Origin: an uncultured Chitinophagaceae bacterium
GTDB lineage: Bacteria > Bacteroidota > Bacteroidia > Chitinophagales > Chitinophagaceae
Assembly (NCBI GenBank): GCA_934502905.1
Contig: CAKSVK010000014.1
Span: 1 to 34,353, forward strand
Length of the DNA: 34,353 bases
Direction: 5' to 3'
The notes under the pieces are model-generated. The model was given only the letters and a program-made list of their open reading frames with translations, was not told where the DNA came from and searched no databases. A program made the translations under genes and the position numbers. Positions 16,035-24,732 of the stretch are shown here, piece after piece; positions within the stretch are counted from its first letter, which is position 1; each line of letters starts with the position of its first letter.

Positions 16035-17750
16035 TCAATGCAGATCCCTTGTCACTTCCGACCCCGATCCTCCCCGCAGGTTGTCGAGATCTGCACCCAG
16101 GTGCGCCTGCTGTACATGATCGATATATATTTTCACATATCCCCTGTCTGCCATAGGGAGTGGCGGTGTCCAAACAGCCTTTCTTTTCCGGATCTCTTCG
16201 TCGCTGATGTCCAGGTGCAGCTTCCTGCTTTCCACATCCAGCTCAATCATGTCGCCGTCCTGCACGATCGCCAGGGTGCCGCCAACTGCCGATTCCGGAG
16301 ATACATGTAATATAACTGTGCCGGCGGCGGTTCCACTCATACGTCCGTCAGAGATCCGTACCATATCTTTTATACCTTTCTTCAGGAGTTTTTCAGGAAG
16401 GTCCACGTTGCCTACCTCCGGCATACCCGGATATCCGACCGGTCCTACATTTTTCAAAACGATCACTGAATTTTCATCTATGTCCAGGTCAGGGTTATCA
16501 ATACGGGCATGGTAGTCTTCCATGGTTTCAAATACAACAGCCGGTCCCCGGTGCTTCATCAGCGTTTTGGTGGCTGCAGAGGGCTTGATGATGGCGCCGT
16601 TTTCGCAAAGGTTGCCTTTTAATACGGCAATGCCTGCATTTTCCTGCAACGGTGCCTGGAGGGGGGCGATCACTTCTTCGTTGTAACAAACAGCGGAAGC
16701 ATTATTTTCTCCCAGGGATCTTCCGTTCACGGTAATGACGTCGTTGTGCAGGTAGGACCTTAATTCTTTTAACACCACCGGCAATCCTCCGGCATAGTAA
16801 TAATCCTCCATCAGGTATTTGCCTGATGGCTTCAGGTTGACCAGCAGGGGAATTTTGCTGCCTAATCTGTCAAACTCTTCGAGGGTCAGGTCTACCCCGA
16901 TCCTTCCGGCAATTGCCAGCAGGTGAATGAGGAAGTTGGTGGACCCGCCTACTGCCGCATTCACTACAATTGAATTTTCAAATGCCTGGCGCGTGAGGAT
17001 CTTTGAAAGTGTCAGGTCTTCTTTCACCATTTCAACTATACGCCTTCCCGAAAGCTGCGCCATTACTTTTTTCCTGGCATCCACGGCAGGTATGGCCGAA
17101 GCCCCCGGAAGCGTGAGTCCCAGTGCTTCTACCATGGTGGCCATAGTGGAAGCGGTACCCATTGTCATGCAATGCCCGGCGCTCCTGGCAACGCCTATTT
17201 CCGCTTCCAGTATGTCTTCGGGTGTATAGTTGTCTACCAGCATTTTTTCTTTTACCATCCAGTTGAAAGATCCCGAACCCAGGCATTCTCCTTTGAATCT
17301 TCCGTTCAGCATAGCGCCACCGGGTACTACAATGGTGGGCAGGTCCACGCTGCAGGCGCCCATCAGCGTGGAGGGGGTGGTTTTATCACATCCTGTAAGC
17401 AATACCACACCATCGAGCGGATTGGCGCGTATGGCTTCTTCAGTATCCATACTGGCAAGGTTGCGGAACAACATGGTCGTGGGGCGCATCACCGTTTCCC
17501 CCAGGGATGATACCGGAAACTCCAGCGGAAATCCCCCTGCGTCTATTACTCCCCGTTTTACGACCTCTGCAAAATCCCGCAGGTGCCCGTTGCAGGGCGT
17601 AAGCTCGCTCCATGTATTACAGATGCCGATAACAGGTCGTCCCCGGAAATAGTCATCCGGGTAACCCTGGTTACGAAACCAGGAGCGATGTACAAAGCCC
17701 ATTTTATCGTCTTTGCCAAACCATTCAGTACTTCTAAGCTTTTTTTTCAT
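16035..17750 (-). CDS. IlvD/Edd family sugar-acid dehydratase (L-arabinonate/D-xylonate dehydratase-like)
   Basis: 571 residues, the usual size. The [2Fe-2S] ligands Cys53 (TPCNGH), Cys121 (LTGCDKT) and Cys194 (GHCMTMGTAS) are spaced 68 and 73 residues apart. As I recall, the same spacing occurs in Rhizobium leguminosarum L-arabinonate dehydratase (Cys59, 127, 200). Lys123 and the catalytic Ser472 (ISDGRMSGTA) are also in place. These cytoplasmic enzymes convert aldonic acids to 2-keto-3-deoxy acids; the acid here may be arabinonate, xylonate, galactonate or similar. It is divergent from the AraC regulator and kinase genes, which probably control or continue the same pathway. 6-Phosphogluconate and dihydroxy-acid dehydratases belong to the same superfamily but fit less well. 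Confidence 0.92.
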   Translation of the reverse strand: MKKKLRSTEWFGKDDKMGFVHRSWFRNQGYPDDYFRGRPVIGICNTWSELTPCNGHLRDFAEVVKRGVIDAGGFPLEFPVSSLGETVMRPTTMLFRNLASMDTEEAIRANPLDGVVLLTGCDKTTPSTLMGACSVDLPTIVVPGGAMLNGRFKGECLGSGSFNWMVKEKMLVDNYTPEDILEAEIGVARSAGHCMTMGTASTMATMVEALGLTLPGASAIPAVDARKKVMAQLSGRRIVEMVKEDLTLSKILTRQAFENSIVVNAAVGGSTNFLIHLLAIAGRIGVDLTLEEFDRLGSKIPLLVNLKPSGKYLMEDYYYAGGLPVVLKELRSYLHNDVITVNGRSLGENNASAVCYNEEVIAPLQAPLQENAGIAVLKGNLCENGAIIKPSAATKTLMKHRGPAVVFETMEDYHARIDNPDLDIDENSVIVLKNVGPVGYPGMPEVGNVDLPEKLLKKGIKDMVRISDGRMSGTAAGTVILHVSPESAVGGTLAIVQDGDMIELDVESRKLHLDISDEEIRKRKAVWTPPLPMADRGYVKIYIDHVQQAHLGADLDNLRGGSGSEVTRDLH

Positions 17751-17852
17751 GATTATTGTGCTATAGGGTTTATAGTAAATTAAATTGACCCGGTATTTTT
17801 CAATACAACAAGCAACTGTTCAAAGCAGGTTGTTACAGCCGGATTAAAGAAG

Positions 17853-17878
17853 AAAAAACCTTGTGTAGAAACACAAGG
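17853..17878 (-). terminator. Intrinsic terminator on the minus strand, without an intact gene before it
   Basis: CCTTGTGT (17859-17866) and ACACAAGG (17871-17878) form a perfect 8-bp stem; on the minus strand it is followed by T6 (17858-17853). It lies about 100 nt upstream of the dehydratase start on the same strand. It either ends a lost gene or works as an attenuator in the dehydratase leader. Confidence 0.75.
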
Positions 17879-18009
17879 ACTGATCATTAATTGCTTAGTA
17901 TCCACGTAAGCCAGGTAAAGCTGCATCAACAGGGAGCAGCCAGTTTTATCTACAGGATCCTTCGATCCGTTATTGTTTTTTACGTTAAAAGAAGAACGTT
18001 ATACCCGTA

Positions 18010-18054
18010 CAGGCGGGTGATGAGACCTGCCTGCAGGGTCGCTACCTGCCGGTG
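18010..18054 (+). repeat. REP-like repeat family 2, copy A
   Basis: CAGGCGGGTGATGAGACC followed by TGCCTG forms an imperfect palindrome and continues into a segment (GGGTCGCTACCTGCCGGT) that aligns with copy B at 31511-31554 read on the opposite strand. Confidence 0.65.
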
Positions 18055-18313
18055 AGACACCGACCGGAAAATTTGTATAGAACGAAAGCCTGAAATACAT
18101 CCAACTGAAAAGGATTCTTTTTTTCTATCGCATTTTTTCGTTTCTTTAGTCAAGTATTAAAAACGTTAATCTCTTCGAAAATGTACCACAAATTATCAGA
18201 ACTTTCTGTATTGAAACTACCAAAAAAGCACGGTGTAGGATATTAAACACACATGGATGCAGATCCCGTCAATATATCATTGTTTAATAACCTAACGATT
18301 CAACAGTGTTTTC

Positions 18314-19198
18314 ATGAACCAGTGTTTTTTTACAAAAGATTCTCCGGAGCTGCAACCGTTTCCGCATATTGTTGAATTCGTTCTGAAAAAGTCGAATACC
18401 ATTCAGTTCGATTCCCTGAAAAAAAATACCAGCGGCTTTCTGCGTTTATATTATGTGGTGGATGGGAGGTTCGGGTGGATGGTTGATGACAAGAATTATG
18501 TTTTGTTTCCCGGAGACCTGGCTATTGTTTTGCCGGGTCAACGTTTTGGCGGAGAAAAAGATTTCCTGGACCTGGGAACAGTTGTATGGCTGCACCTGGA
18601 TGTGCATTCCGCCGGTCCGGCCGGGAAGCAAAAAAATAACAATTGGTGTGTATTTACGGAGAGTGAATGGCGTGCCATCAGCAGGATCCTGTTTATGAAC
18701 CCGGGAACTGTATTATCCCGGGTCAAAGAGATAGGAACGGTGTTACAAACAATGCAGGTGGAACTATTGTCACAGGAGATCGGGTTCATTACCCGGACCA
18801 ATCATTTAATACATGAATTAATGATACTGGCTACGCGGCAACTGACACAGCAAAACAGCTCCCGCAGGGACTTCCCCCAGAGCTTTATGAAGCTGGAGCA
18901 GGCATTGCGTGAAAACCTGCTGCATCAATGGACGGTAGATGAAATGGCTGCCCTGATGGCATTGGGCGCAACAGCATTTTCTGAAAAGGTGAAAAGCTTT
19001 ACGGGTTTTTCACCATTGAATTATCTCATCAACATACGAATATCGGAAGCGATCAGGCTGCTGAAGCAATCAGACAGATCGGTTACTGATATTGCGCTGG
19101 ATGTAGGCTTTTATTCTTCCCAGCATTTTGCAACAACATTTAAGAAGCTGACTGGCTACACTCCCAGTGAGTTCAGAAAAAACAATACCGACAATTAA
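18314..19198 (+). CDS. AraC family transcriptional regulator
   Basis: 294 residues. The N-terminal part is a cupin-like ligand-binding domain (about 40-110; GFLRLYYVVDGRFGWMVD, YVLFPGDLAIVLPGQRF). The C-terminal 100 residues hold the double helix-turn-helix: WTVDEMAALMALGATAFSEK, then GFSPLNYLINIRISEAIRLL and SVTDIALDVGFYSSQHF with the closing FKKLTGYTPSEFRK. The gene is 6 bp upstream of the FGGY kinase gene and divergent from the dehydratase gene, so it most likely senses the sugar acid or a keto derivative and controls both transcripts. Confidence 0.93.
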   Translation: MNQCFFTKDSPELQPFPHIVEFVLKKSNTIQFDSLKKNTSGFLRLYYVVDGRFGWMVDDKNYVLFPGDLAIVLPGQRFGGEKDFLDLGTVVWLHLDVHSAGPAGKQKNNNWCVFTESEWRAISRILFMNPGTVLSRVKEIGTVLQTMQVELLSQEIGFITRTNHLIHELMILATRQLTQQNSSRRDFPQSFMKLEQALRENLLHQWTVDEMAALMALGATAFSEKVKSFTGFSPLNYLINIRISEAIRLLKQSDRSVTDIALDVGFYSSQHFATTFKKLTGYTPSEFRKNNTDN

Positions 19199-19204
19199 AT
19201 ATTT

Positions 19205-20734
19205 ATGGACTGCATTATTACCATAGAAATAGGAACAGGCGCTATCCGGATGGCCGCATTTGACCTGAAGGGAAATCTGCTCGGATCATCTAAAGGAGGG
19301 TACCCTACCTTTCATAGCAAGCCTGACTTCAGCGAGCAGGATCCTGAGCAGATATTCATCACCATGCTCTATATCCTGAAAAACTTCCTGAATGAAAAGA
19401 TCTATCCGGCCAGGTACAATGTGTTGCGTATCAGCTTCAGCTCAGCCATGCATAGTGTATTGCCCATAGACAAAAAGGGGATACCACTGGGAAAAGCGAT
19501 CGTGTGGTCGGACAACAGGGCCAAGAAAGAAGCCATGGAGCTGCGTAATATTGATCTGGGAAAGCTGTTATATATGACAACAGGTACACCTGTTCATGCG
19601 ATGTCTCCGCTGAATAAAATAACCTGGTTAAGGAATAATGAGCCTGACCGCTTTGGGGCTGCCAGCAGGTTCCTTGCCATTAAATCCTATATTATTCACC
19701 AGTTAACGGGAGAATATGTGATGGATTACAGCATTGCTTCGGCAACAGGCCTGTTGAATATACGTACACTGAAGTGGGATCAGAATGCCTTAAAATACAT
19801 CGGCATTACTGAGTCGATGCTTCCCGACCTCGTTCCGATCTTTTATTCACCTACCAGGTTGAAAAGAGAATACCGGGTGTCCCTGGGATTGCCGGAAGAT
19901 GCCAGGATATTGATCGGTTCCAGCGATGGCTGTATGGCCACACTGGGAGCGGGCGTATATGGCGACGGAAAAGCTACGGTAACACTGGAAGAGAGTGGCG
20001 CGGTAAGAATCATCGGAAAAGAAATGCTGCAGGATGAAAAGCAGCGGTTGTTCAACTACCTGCTGACGGAAGGCATATATGTTTCCGGTGGACCGACCAA
20101 TAATGCAGGGGCCGTATTTGAATGGTATGCCAAACAGTTCGGCGAGTTCAGGAAAGCCTTTGACCTGGAAGATTGTATCAATACATTAATTGATGAGGCG
20201 GCTAAAGTGATGCCCGGCTCGGAAGGGTTGATCTTTTTACCTTACCTGCAGGGGGAAAGAGCACCGATATGGAATCCCAATGCCAGGGGGGTATATTTTG
20301 GACTGAATATAAAACACGAGCACCGGCATATGGTACGGGCAACCATAGAAGGAATATTATACGCCTTTTTCAGTATCGGGAAAACTGTTGAAGAGCACCG
20401 CAGGATCGACAGTCTTTCTGCTAATGGCACTTTCGCTTCTTTTCCGTTATGGACGCAAATGATGGCGGATGTGTTTGATAAGCCCGTTCATATAAAAAGA
20501 GGTGCCGGATCAGACAGTGTCGCTGTTGGGTCCTTCCTGGTAAGCGCTACAGAACTGGGGATCTACAAAGACCTGGAGCAGGCGGCAAGAACAGTGGAGC
20601 TGCCGGACAGGTTTATTCCGGATGCAGGCCGTCACGCCGTTTATATGAAACATTTCCGGGTTTTTGAGAAGCTGGGGATGAAATTGAAGGAAGAGTTTGA
20701 AGAAATTGCCGCCCTGCAGCAGGAAGACAATTAA
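19205..20734 (+). CDS. FGGY family carbohydrate kinase, gluconokinase type
   Basis: 509 residues, typical for FGGY kinases. The first actin-like domain starts ITIEIGTGAIRMAAFD, where the usual Asp of the phosphate loop is Glu8. FSSAMHSVLPIDKKGIPLG and WSDNRA match the substrate region of gluconate kinases, Asp241 (IGSSDG) fits the catalytic base, and GGPTNNAGAVFEWY and LPYLQGERAP belong to the second domain. The protein should phosphorylate gluconate or a related acid at the terminal hydroxyl. It follows the AraC gene by 6 bp. Its stop codon overlaps the stop of the convergent dehydrogenase gene by 4 bp. Confidence 0.92.
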   Translation: MDCIITIEIGTGAIRMAAFDLKGNLLGSSKGGYPTFHSKPDFSEQDPEQIFITMLYILKNFLNEKIYPARYNVLRISFSSAMHSVLPIDKKGIPLGKAIVWSDNRAKKEAMELRNIDLGKLLYMTTGTPVHAMSPLNKITWLRNNEPDRFGAASRFLAIKSYIIHQLTGEYVMDYSIASATGLLNIRTLKWDQNALKYIGITESMLPDLVPIFYSPTRLKREYRVSLGLPEDARILIGSSDGCMATLGAGVYGDGKATVTLEESGAVRIIGKEMLQDEKQRLFNYLLTEGIYVSGGPTNNAGAVFEWYAKQFGEFRKAFDLEDCINTLIDEAAKVMPGSEGLIFLPYLQGERAPIWNPNARGVYFGLNIKHEHRHMVRATIEGILYAFFSIGKTVEEHRRIDSLSANGTFASFPLWTQMMADVFDKPVHIKRGAGSDSVAVGSFLVSATELGIYKDLEQAARTVELPDRFIPDAGRHAVYMKHFRVFEKLGMKLKEEFEEIAALQQEDN

Positions 20735-21747
20735 TTTAATTCCACCATTGCTTTAATGACGCCATGGGCAGGATCTAACCAGTTGGCAAACTCATCAGCC
20801 ACATTATCAAAGGGCACGCGATGGGTAATATAATTGGTGGGAGTGATGTGGCCGTTTTTCATCGAACGGATCACCTGTTCGAAATCCTCCCGGGTTGCAT
20901 TCCGGCTGCTCATCAGGGTGGCTTCCCTTTTGTGGAATTCCGGATGGCTGAATACGATATCTCCTTTTTGCAAACCGATCAATACATACCTTCCTCCATG
21001 CGCAATGTATTGAAAAGCATGATTGATCGCGTTCAGGTTACCGGTAGCATCGATAACGATGGTTGGCATATCGCCATTGGTGATCTCTTTTAATTGCTCC
21101 GTTATATTCCCGCTCTTAACATGGATGGTGTGTTGCACATCCAGCCTGTCTTTGCAGAACTGCAGCCTTTGTTCATTTATATCCATTGCAATGACCCGTG
21201 CTCCTGCAATTCCCGCAAACTCGATAGCACCCAGCCCGATAGGACCTGCACCAATGATCATTATGTATTCTCCGGGGCATACGCCCGCTCTTCTGATGCC
21301 ATGTGCGCCTATCGAAAGCGATTCTACCAGGGCCAGCTCATCAAAACTTAATCCAGCTCCGCGCACCAGCAGGCGGGATGGAACAGCAAAGTATTCTGTC
21401 ATGCCCCCATCAATATGCACGCCGCAAACCTGGAGCTGCGCACAACAATTAGACTTGCCGGCGCGACAGGCAATGCACCGGCCGCAGTTAAAATAAGGAA
21501 GGAAGGTGACGGCTTCTCCTCTGCTGCATCCTGCTTCGGGGTGGTCTGTAACCAATTCTCCTGCCAGCTCATGACCCAGTATGCGGGGATACGAAAAGTA
21601 GGGCTGTGTACCTTCATATGCATGGAGGTCAGTACCACAAATGCCGATACGCCTGATCTTGACGATCGCCTGTTCTTCGGTGATGGCTGGCGGTGGAGCA
21701 GAAATATATTTGAATCTGCCTGGTTCCGTACATACAAGCGTCTTCAT
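20731..21747 (-). CDS. Zinc-dependent medium-chain dehydrogenase, RspB/LgoD-like
   Basis: 338 residues. Catalytic zinc ligands: Cys37 (GICGTDLH), His59-Glu60 (LGHELAGE) and probably Glu142. Structural zinc: Cys88, Cys91, Cys94 and Cys102 (NCGRCIACRAGKSNCC). The Rossmann motif GAGPIG (166-171) with Asp189 at the end of strand 2 (AMDIN) indicates NAD+. Overall the protein resembles RspB and L-galactonate 5-dehydrogenase (LgoD, YjjN), which oxidise secondary hydroxyls of sugar acids; sorbitol dehydrogenase-like activity is an alternative. It is transcribed towards the kinase gene and probably supplies the same catabolic pathway. Confidence 0.92.
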   Translation of the reverse strand: MKTLVCTEPGRFKYISAPPPAITEEQAIVKIRRIGICGTDLHAYEGTQPYFSYPRILGHELAGELVTDHPEAGCSRGEAVTFLPYFNCGRCIACRAGKSNCCAQLQVCGVHIDGGMTEYFAVPSRLLVRGAGLSFDELALVESLSIGAHGIRRAGVCPGEYIMIIGAGPIGLGAIEFAGIAGARVIAMDINEQRLQFCKDRLDVQHTIHVKSGNITEQLKEITNGDMPTIVIDATGNLNAINHAFQYIAHGGRYVLIGLQKGDIVFSHPEFHKREATLMSSRNATREDFEQVIRSMKNGHITPTNYITHRVPFDNVADEFANWLDPAHGVIKAMVELN

Positions 21748-22243
21748 CTATCTGTTTGTGTTAGTTATTACACCGGCAAGCTACAAAAAAATATCCCTCG
21801 TTGAATTGGAACGGGGACAGATCTCAATCATGGTGTGTCGCGCTGAGTAAACCAATCAGTGTCACTCAGGCGCTCTGAAAATGACATCATCCTGTAATGT
21901 CCTCTCGGTCCCAACCGTAGGGTGGGAGAGGTATCTCATGAAGCTGTAACAGATCTCTCTTCCGAACGTTCGGAACCACTTCGTTCCATTCGGGAGGGTC
22001 TTTGACTGGCAGTTTGCTGCAAACATGCCATGGGCATGAACGAAGAATAACAGGCTTTGACAGCTAAGCGCCATAATAGTTCTTCCCCTTCACCCGGCGG
22101 CTTGTCTACGCTGAGGTACTAAGCGTCTGATCCGGGAAGTAATGACCACTGATTGGGCGATCCGCCTCAAATGATACTTCCGGGATCATAAATCGGGAAT
22201 TTTGGAATTGTTTCTTACCTTTCAGCCTCAAAAAAGTTTAACC
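21748..22243. other. Gene-free region with inverted repeats
   Basis: 496 bp without a convincing gene. CCAATCAGTG (21852-21861) and CACTGATTGG (22146-22155) bracket about 300 bp. Inside are the arms CCTCTC/GAGAGG around 21901-21931, TTCCGAACGTTCGGAA (21960-21975) and CATGCC-ATG-GGCATG (22024-22038). The stretch around 21880-21935 recalls degenerate intergenic repeats common in Bacteroidota. The right end carries a dyad (22129-22187) near the next gene. Confidence 0.55.
22129..22187. promoter_or_regulatory. Long dyad upstream of the SUMF1-like gene
   Basis: GATCCGGGAAGTA (22129-22141) faces TACTTCCGGGATC (22175-22187), matching at 12 of 13 positions with a 33-nt spacer. It ends 56 nt before the GTG start at 22244 and could be an operator or a leader hairpin. 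Confidence 0.4.
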
Positions 22244-23209
22244 GTGAGGAAAAAAGGATGTAAGGCGCTATTGTTCTTTGTTGTATGTCATTTCTGCTTG
22301 CAACAGGGGCATAGCCAGGATTTCAACCCTTATGATCAAAATGTACCTGGTTCGGCGTATAATATTAAAATGGTTCCTGTACAAGCGGGTTCTTTTACAA
22401 TGGGGGCCGTTGCGGCTGATAAGGCTAAGAAGCCAGATGAACTGCCCAACCGGAAACTGAATATCGAAGCATTCTGGATGGGTGCCTTTGAAATAACACA
22501 TGATATTTTTGATGTGTTTTTCAGGGATGAGAATACTTCCGTAGGCTCTGAGGTAGATGCCGTCACCCGTCCTACACCGCAATATATAGATCTGAGCTGG
22601 GGTATGGGTAAAAGCGGCGGTTATCCTGTAAACAGTATGAGCCAGGACGCTGCGCTGATGTTCTGCAGATGGCTTTATAAAAAAACAGGCGTATTTTACC
22701 GTTTACCTAACGAAGCAGAATGGGAATACGCCTGCCGTGCCGGAAGCACTGCTATCTATCCTTTTGGAGACAATCCCAAAGAGCTGGGAAAATATGCATG
22801 GTATAAGAGTAACAGTAAAAATAAATACCAGAAAGTAGGGCAGAAGCAGCCGAATGCATGGGGATTGTATGATATGCTCGGAAATGTATCGGAATGGACG
22901 CTGGACCAATATGATGAAAAATACCTGGAAAAGCAGGCAGATGGTGGTGAACCCGTTGTGATCCCTCCGGGGAAAAGGTATCCCAGGAGTGTGAGAGGCG
23001 GCAGCTTTCATGATGATGCAGACCAACTCAGGAGCTCTTCCCGGCAACACTCTGCGGCTGACTGGAACAAGCGGGACCCCCAGATACCACGGAGCAGGTG
23101 GTGGCTGACAGATGCCATGTTTGTGGGCTTTAGAGTTATCCGCCCGCTGAAGCAACCCACTGCTGAAGAAGCCGAAGCCTTTTATAACAGGTATTTAAAA
23201 GAAAATTGA
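22244..23209 (+). CDS. Exported sulfatase-modifying-factor (SUMF1/EgtB/PvdO) family protein without FGE cysteines
   Basis: I start at the GTG at 22244, which gives a signal peptide (VRKKGCKALLFFVVCHFCLQQ); an in-frame TTG at 22202 would put 14 extra residues in front. 321 residues. The SUMF1 fold is clear: VPVQAGSFTMGA, WMGAFEITHDIFDVFF, YPVNSMSQDAALMFCRWL, YRLPNEAEWEYACRAG, GLYDMLGNVSEWTLDQY, VRGGSFHDDADQLRSSSR, FVGFRVIRP. In true formylglycine-generating enzymes the region after RGGS carries two copper-binding cysteines; here it has none, so this is probably a binding or structural homologue. The Gfo/Idh/MocA gene follows after 31 bp in the same direction. Confidence 0.88.
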   Translation: MRKKGCKALLFFVVCHFCLQQGHSQDFNPYDQNVPGSAYNIKMVPVQAGSFTMGAVAADKAKKPDELPNRKLNIEAFWMGAFEITHDIFDVFFRDENTSVGSEVDAVTRPTPQYIDLSWGMGKSGGYPVNSMSQDAALMFCRWLYKKTGVFYRLPNEAEWEYACRAGSTAIYPFGDNPKELGKYAWYKSNSKNKYQKVGQKQPNAWGLYDMLGNVSEWTLDQYDEKYLEKQADGGEPVVIPPGKRYPRSVRGGSFHDDADQLRSSSRQHSAADWNKRDPQIPRSRWWLTDAMFVGFRVIRPLKQPTAEEAEAFYNRYLKEN

Positions 23210-23240
23210 TTGCTTAAATTAAAATATAAACAAAAGCTAT

Positions 23241-24560
23241 ATGAACACAGATAACAAAGGAACTTCTTCCCGCAGGGAGTTTGTAAGGAACTCTTCCCTG
23301 ATCGCTGGTGGTGTATTGGCCGCCCCCTTATTCAGCAAGGCCAATTATTTTTCCGGTGCTGATGATACCATCAAAATTGCCCTTGTAGGAGCAGGAGGCC
23401 GTGGTACGGGCGCTGCTATTCAGGCTTTAAAGACGAAACAGAATGTGAAGCTGGTAGCCGTAGCGGATGCTTTTAAAGATCGTCTTGAAAGCTGCCTGAA
23501 GTCCATGAGCCAGGTAGAAGAAATAGACAGCAAACGAATAGACGTTCCGGCAGACCGGCAGTTTGTGGGTTTTGACGGATACTTAAAAGCTATTCCCCTG
23601 GCGGATGTAGTGATCCTGGCAACACCTCCGGGCTTCAGACCTCTTCATTTTGAAGCTGCCGTAAAGCTCGGCAAGCACGTATTCATGGAAAAGCCTGTGG
23701 CGACAGATCCTGCCGGCATCAACAAAGTGCTGGCAACCGCACAGCTGGCAAAACAGCGTAAGCTGAACGTGGTAGTAGGATTGCAGCGTCATTACCAGAA
23801 TTCTTATCGTGAATTGTTTAAAAGAAAAGACCTGATCGGTGATATCGTGTCTTCACAATGCTGGTGGGATGGCGATGGCGTGTGGGTGCGCCCGCGCCAG
23901 GAAGGACAAACAGAAATGGAATACCAGATGCGTAACTGGTATTATTTCAACTGGCTCTGTGGTGATCATATCACAGAACAACACGTTCATAATATAGATG
24001 TCATCAACTGGTTCAAAGGCGCTTATCCCATTAAAGCGCAGGGGATGGGTGGAAGAGAAGTTAGAACCGGAAAAGAATACGGAGAAATATTCGACCATCA
24101 CTTTGTAGAGTTCCACTACCCTGATGGCACCATTCTCAACAGCCAGTGCCGTCACCAGCCGAAAACAATGAGTAAGGTGGACGAACTGCTGGTAGGTACC
24201 AAAGGCAAAATATTTGCGGGTGCAGCCAATATCGTTGACCACAAAGGCAAGGTCATATACCAGTTTGATAAGCAAAAAGAAAACGATCCTTATCAGACAG
24301 AGCACGATGAATTATTTGCAGCGATAGCCAAAGGAGAATTCAAGTTCTCTGATGCGGAGAACGGAGCCAGAAGCACCATGACCTCCATCCTGGGACGTAT
24401 GGCTACCTATAGCGGACAGGTGATTGAGCTGGATAAAGCCCTGGCTTCCAATATTGACCTGCAGCCTAAAGAATACAGCTGGACGGCAGCACCGTCCATA
24501 TTACCCAATGCAGACGGGTTCTATCCGGTAGCTGTTCCGGGTATAACAACTTACGCATAA
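23241..24560 (+). CDS. Tat-exported Gfo/Idh/MocA family oxidoreductase
   Basis: 439 residues. The N-terminus has a twin-arginine signal (SSRREFVRNSSLIAGGVLAA, Arg11-Arg12). The Rossmann part begins IKIALVGAGGRGTG (44-57), followed by the conserved EKPVATDP (Glu150-Lys151-Pro152) that places the catalytic Lys near NAD(P). The second domain has GDHITEQHVHNIDVINW with His250 and Asp253. These enzymes oxidise or reduce sugars and inositols; exported Bacteroidota members usually keep their cofactor bound and cleave or interconvert glycosides. The gene forms a pair with the SUMF1-like gene 31 bp upstream. A strong terminator follows the stop. Confidence 0.92.
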   Translation: MNTDNKGTSSRREFVRNSSLIAGGVLAAPLFSKANYFSGADDTIKIALVGAGGRGTGAAIQALKTKQNVKLVAVADAFKDRLESCLKSMSQVEEIDSKRIDVPADRQFVGFDGYLKAIPLADVVILATPPGFRPLHFEAAVKLGKHVFMEKPVATDPAGINKVLATAQLAKQRKLNVVVGLQRHYQNSYRELFKRKDLIGDIVSSQCWWDGDGVWVRPRQEGQTEMEYQMRNWYYFNWLCGDHITEQHVHNIDVINWFKGAYPIKAQGMGGREVRTGKEYGEIFDHHFVEFHYPDGTILNSQCRHQPKTMSKVDELLVGTKGKIFAGAANIVDHKGKVIYQFDKQKENDPYQTEHDELFAAIAKGEFKFSDAENGARSTMTSILGRMATYSGQVIELDKALASNIDLQPKEYSWTAAPSILPNADGFYPVAVPGITTYA

Positions 24561-24584
24561 ACAGGTTGATCTAACGCAAAATAC

Positions 24585-24616
24585 AAGGGTGTTCCGTTAT
24601 ACGGGATACCCTTTTT
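24585..24616 (+). terminator. Intrinsic terminator after the Gfo/Idh/MocA gene
   Basis: AAGGGTGTTCCGT (24585-24597) pairs with ACGGGATACCCTT (24601-24613) over 13 positions (two G-T pairs), loop of 3 nt, with T5 at 24612-24616. Confidence 0.85.
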
Positions 24617-24670
24617 ACATTACATTACCATATAGATTATTTATAAGCAGTTGATAAATAATACTCCGCG

Positions 24671-24712
24671 ACAATCGATTGTAAAGCCGTCGATTAATTG
24701 ATATACATCAAT
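24671..24712. promoter_or_regulatory. Two palindromes upstream of the promoter of the small exported protein
   Basis: ACAATCGATTGT (24671-24682) is a perfect 12-bp palindrome. ATTGAT-ATAC-ATCAAT (24697-24712) is a second inverted repeat. Both lie just upstream of the predicted promoter at 24733, a position suited to an activator or repressor. Confidence 0.4.
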
Positions 24713-24732
24713 CAAAAAAACACAATAAAATC

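Larger units (their letters stand above)
17751..18313. other. Gene-free divergent region between dehydratase and AraC genes
   Basis: 563 bp with no complete gene. It holds, from left to right, the leader of the dehydratase gene, a minus-strand terminator (17853-17878), a possible decayed gene tail on the minus strand (17894-17942, see findings), REP-like family 2 copy A (18010-18054) and an AT-rich stretch upstream of the AraC gene that probably carries its promoter. Confidence 0.6.
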
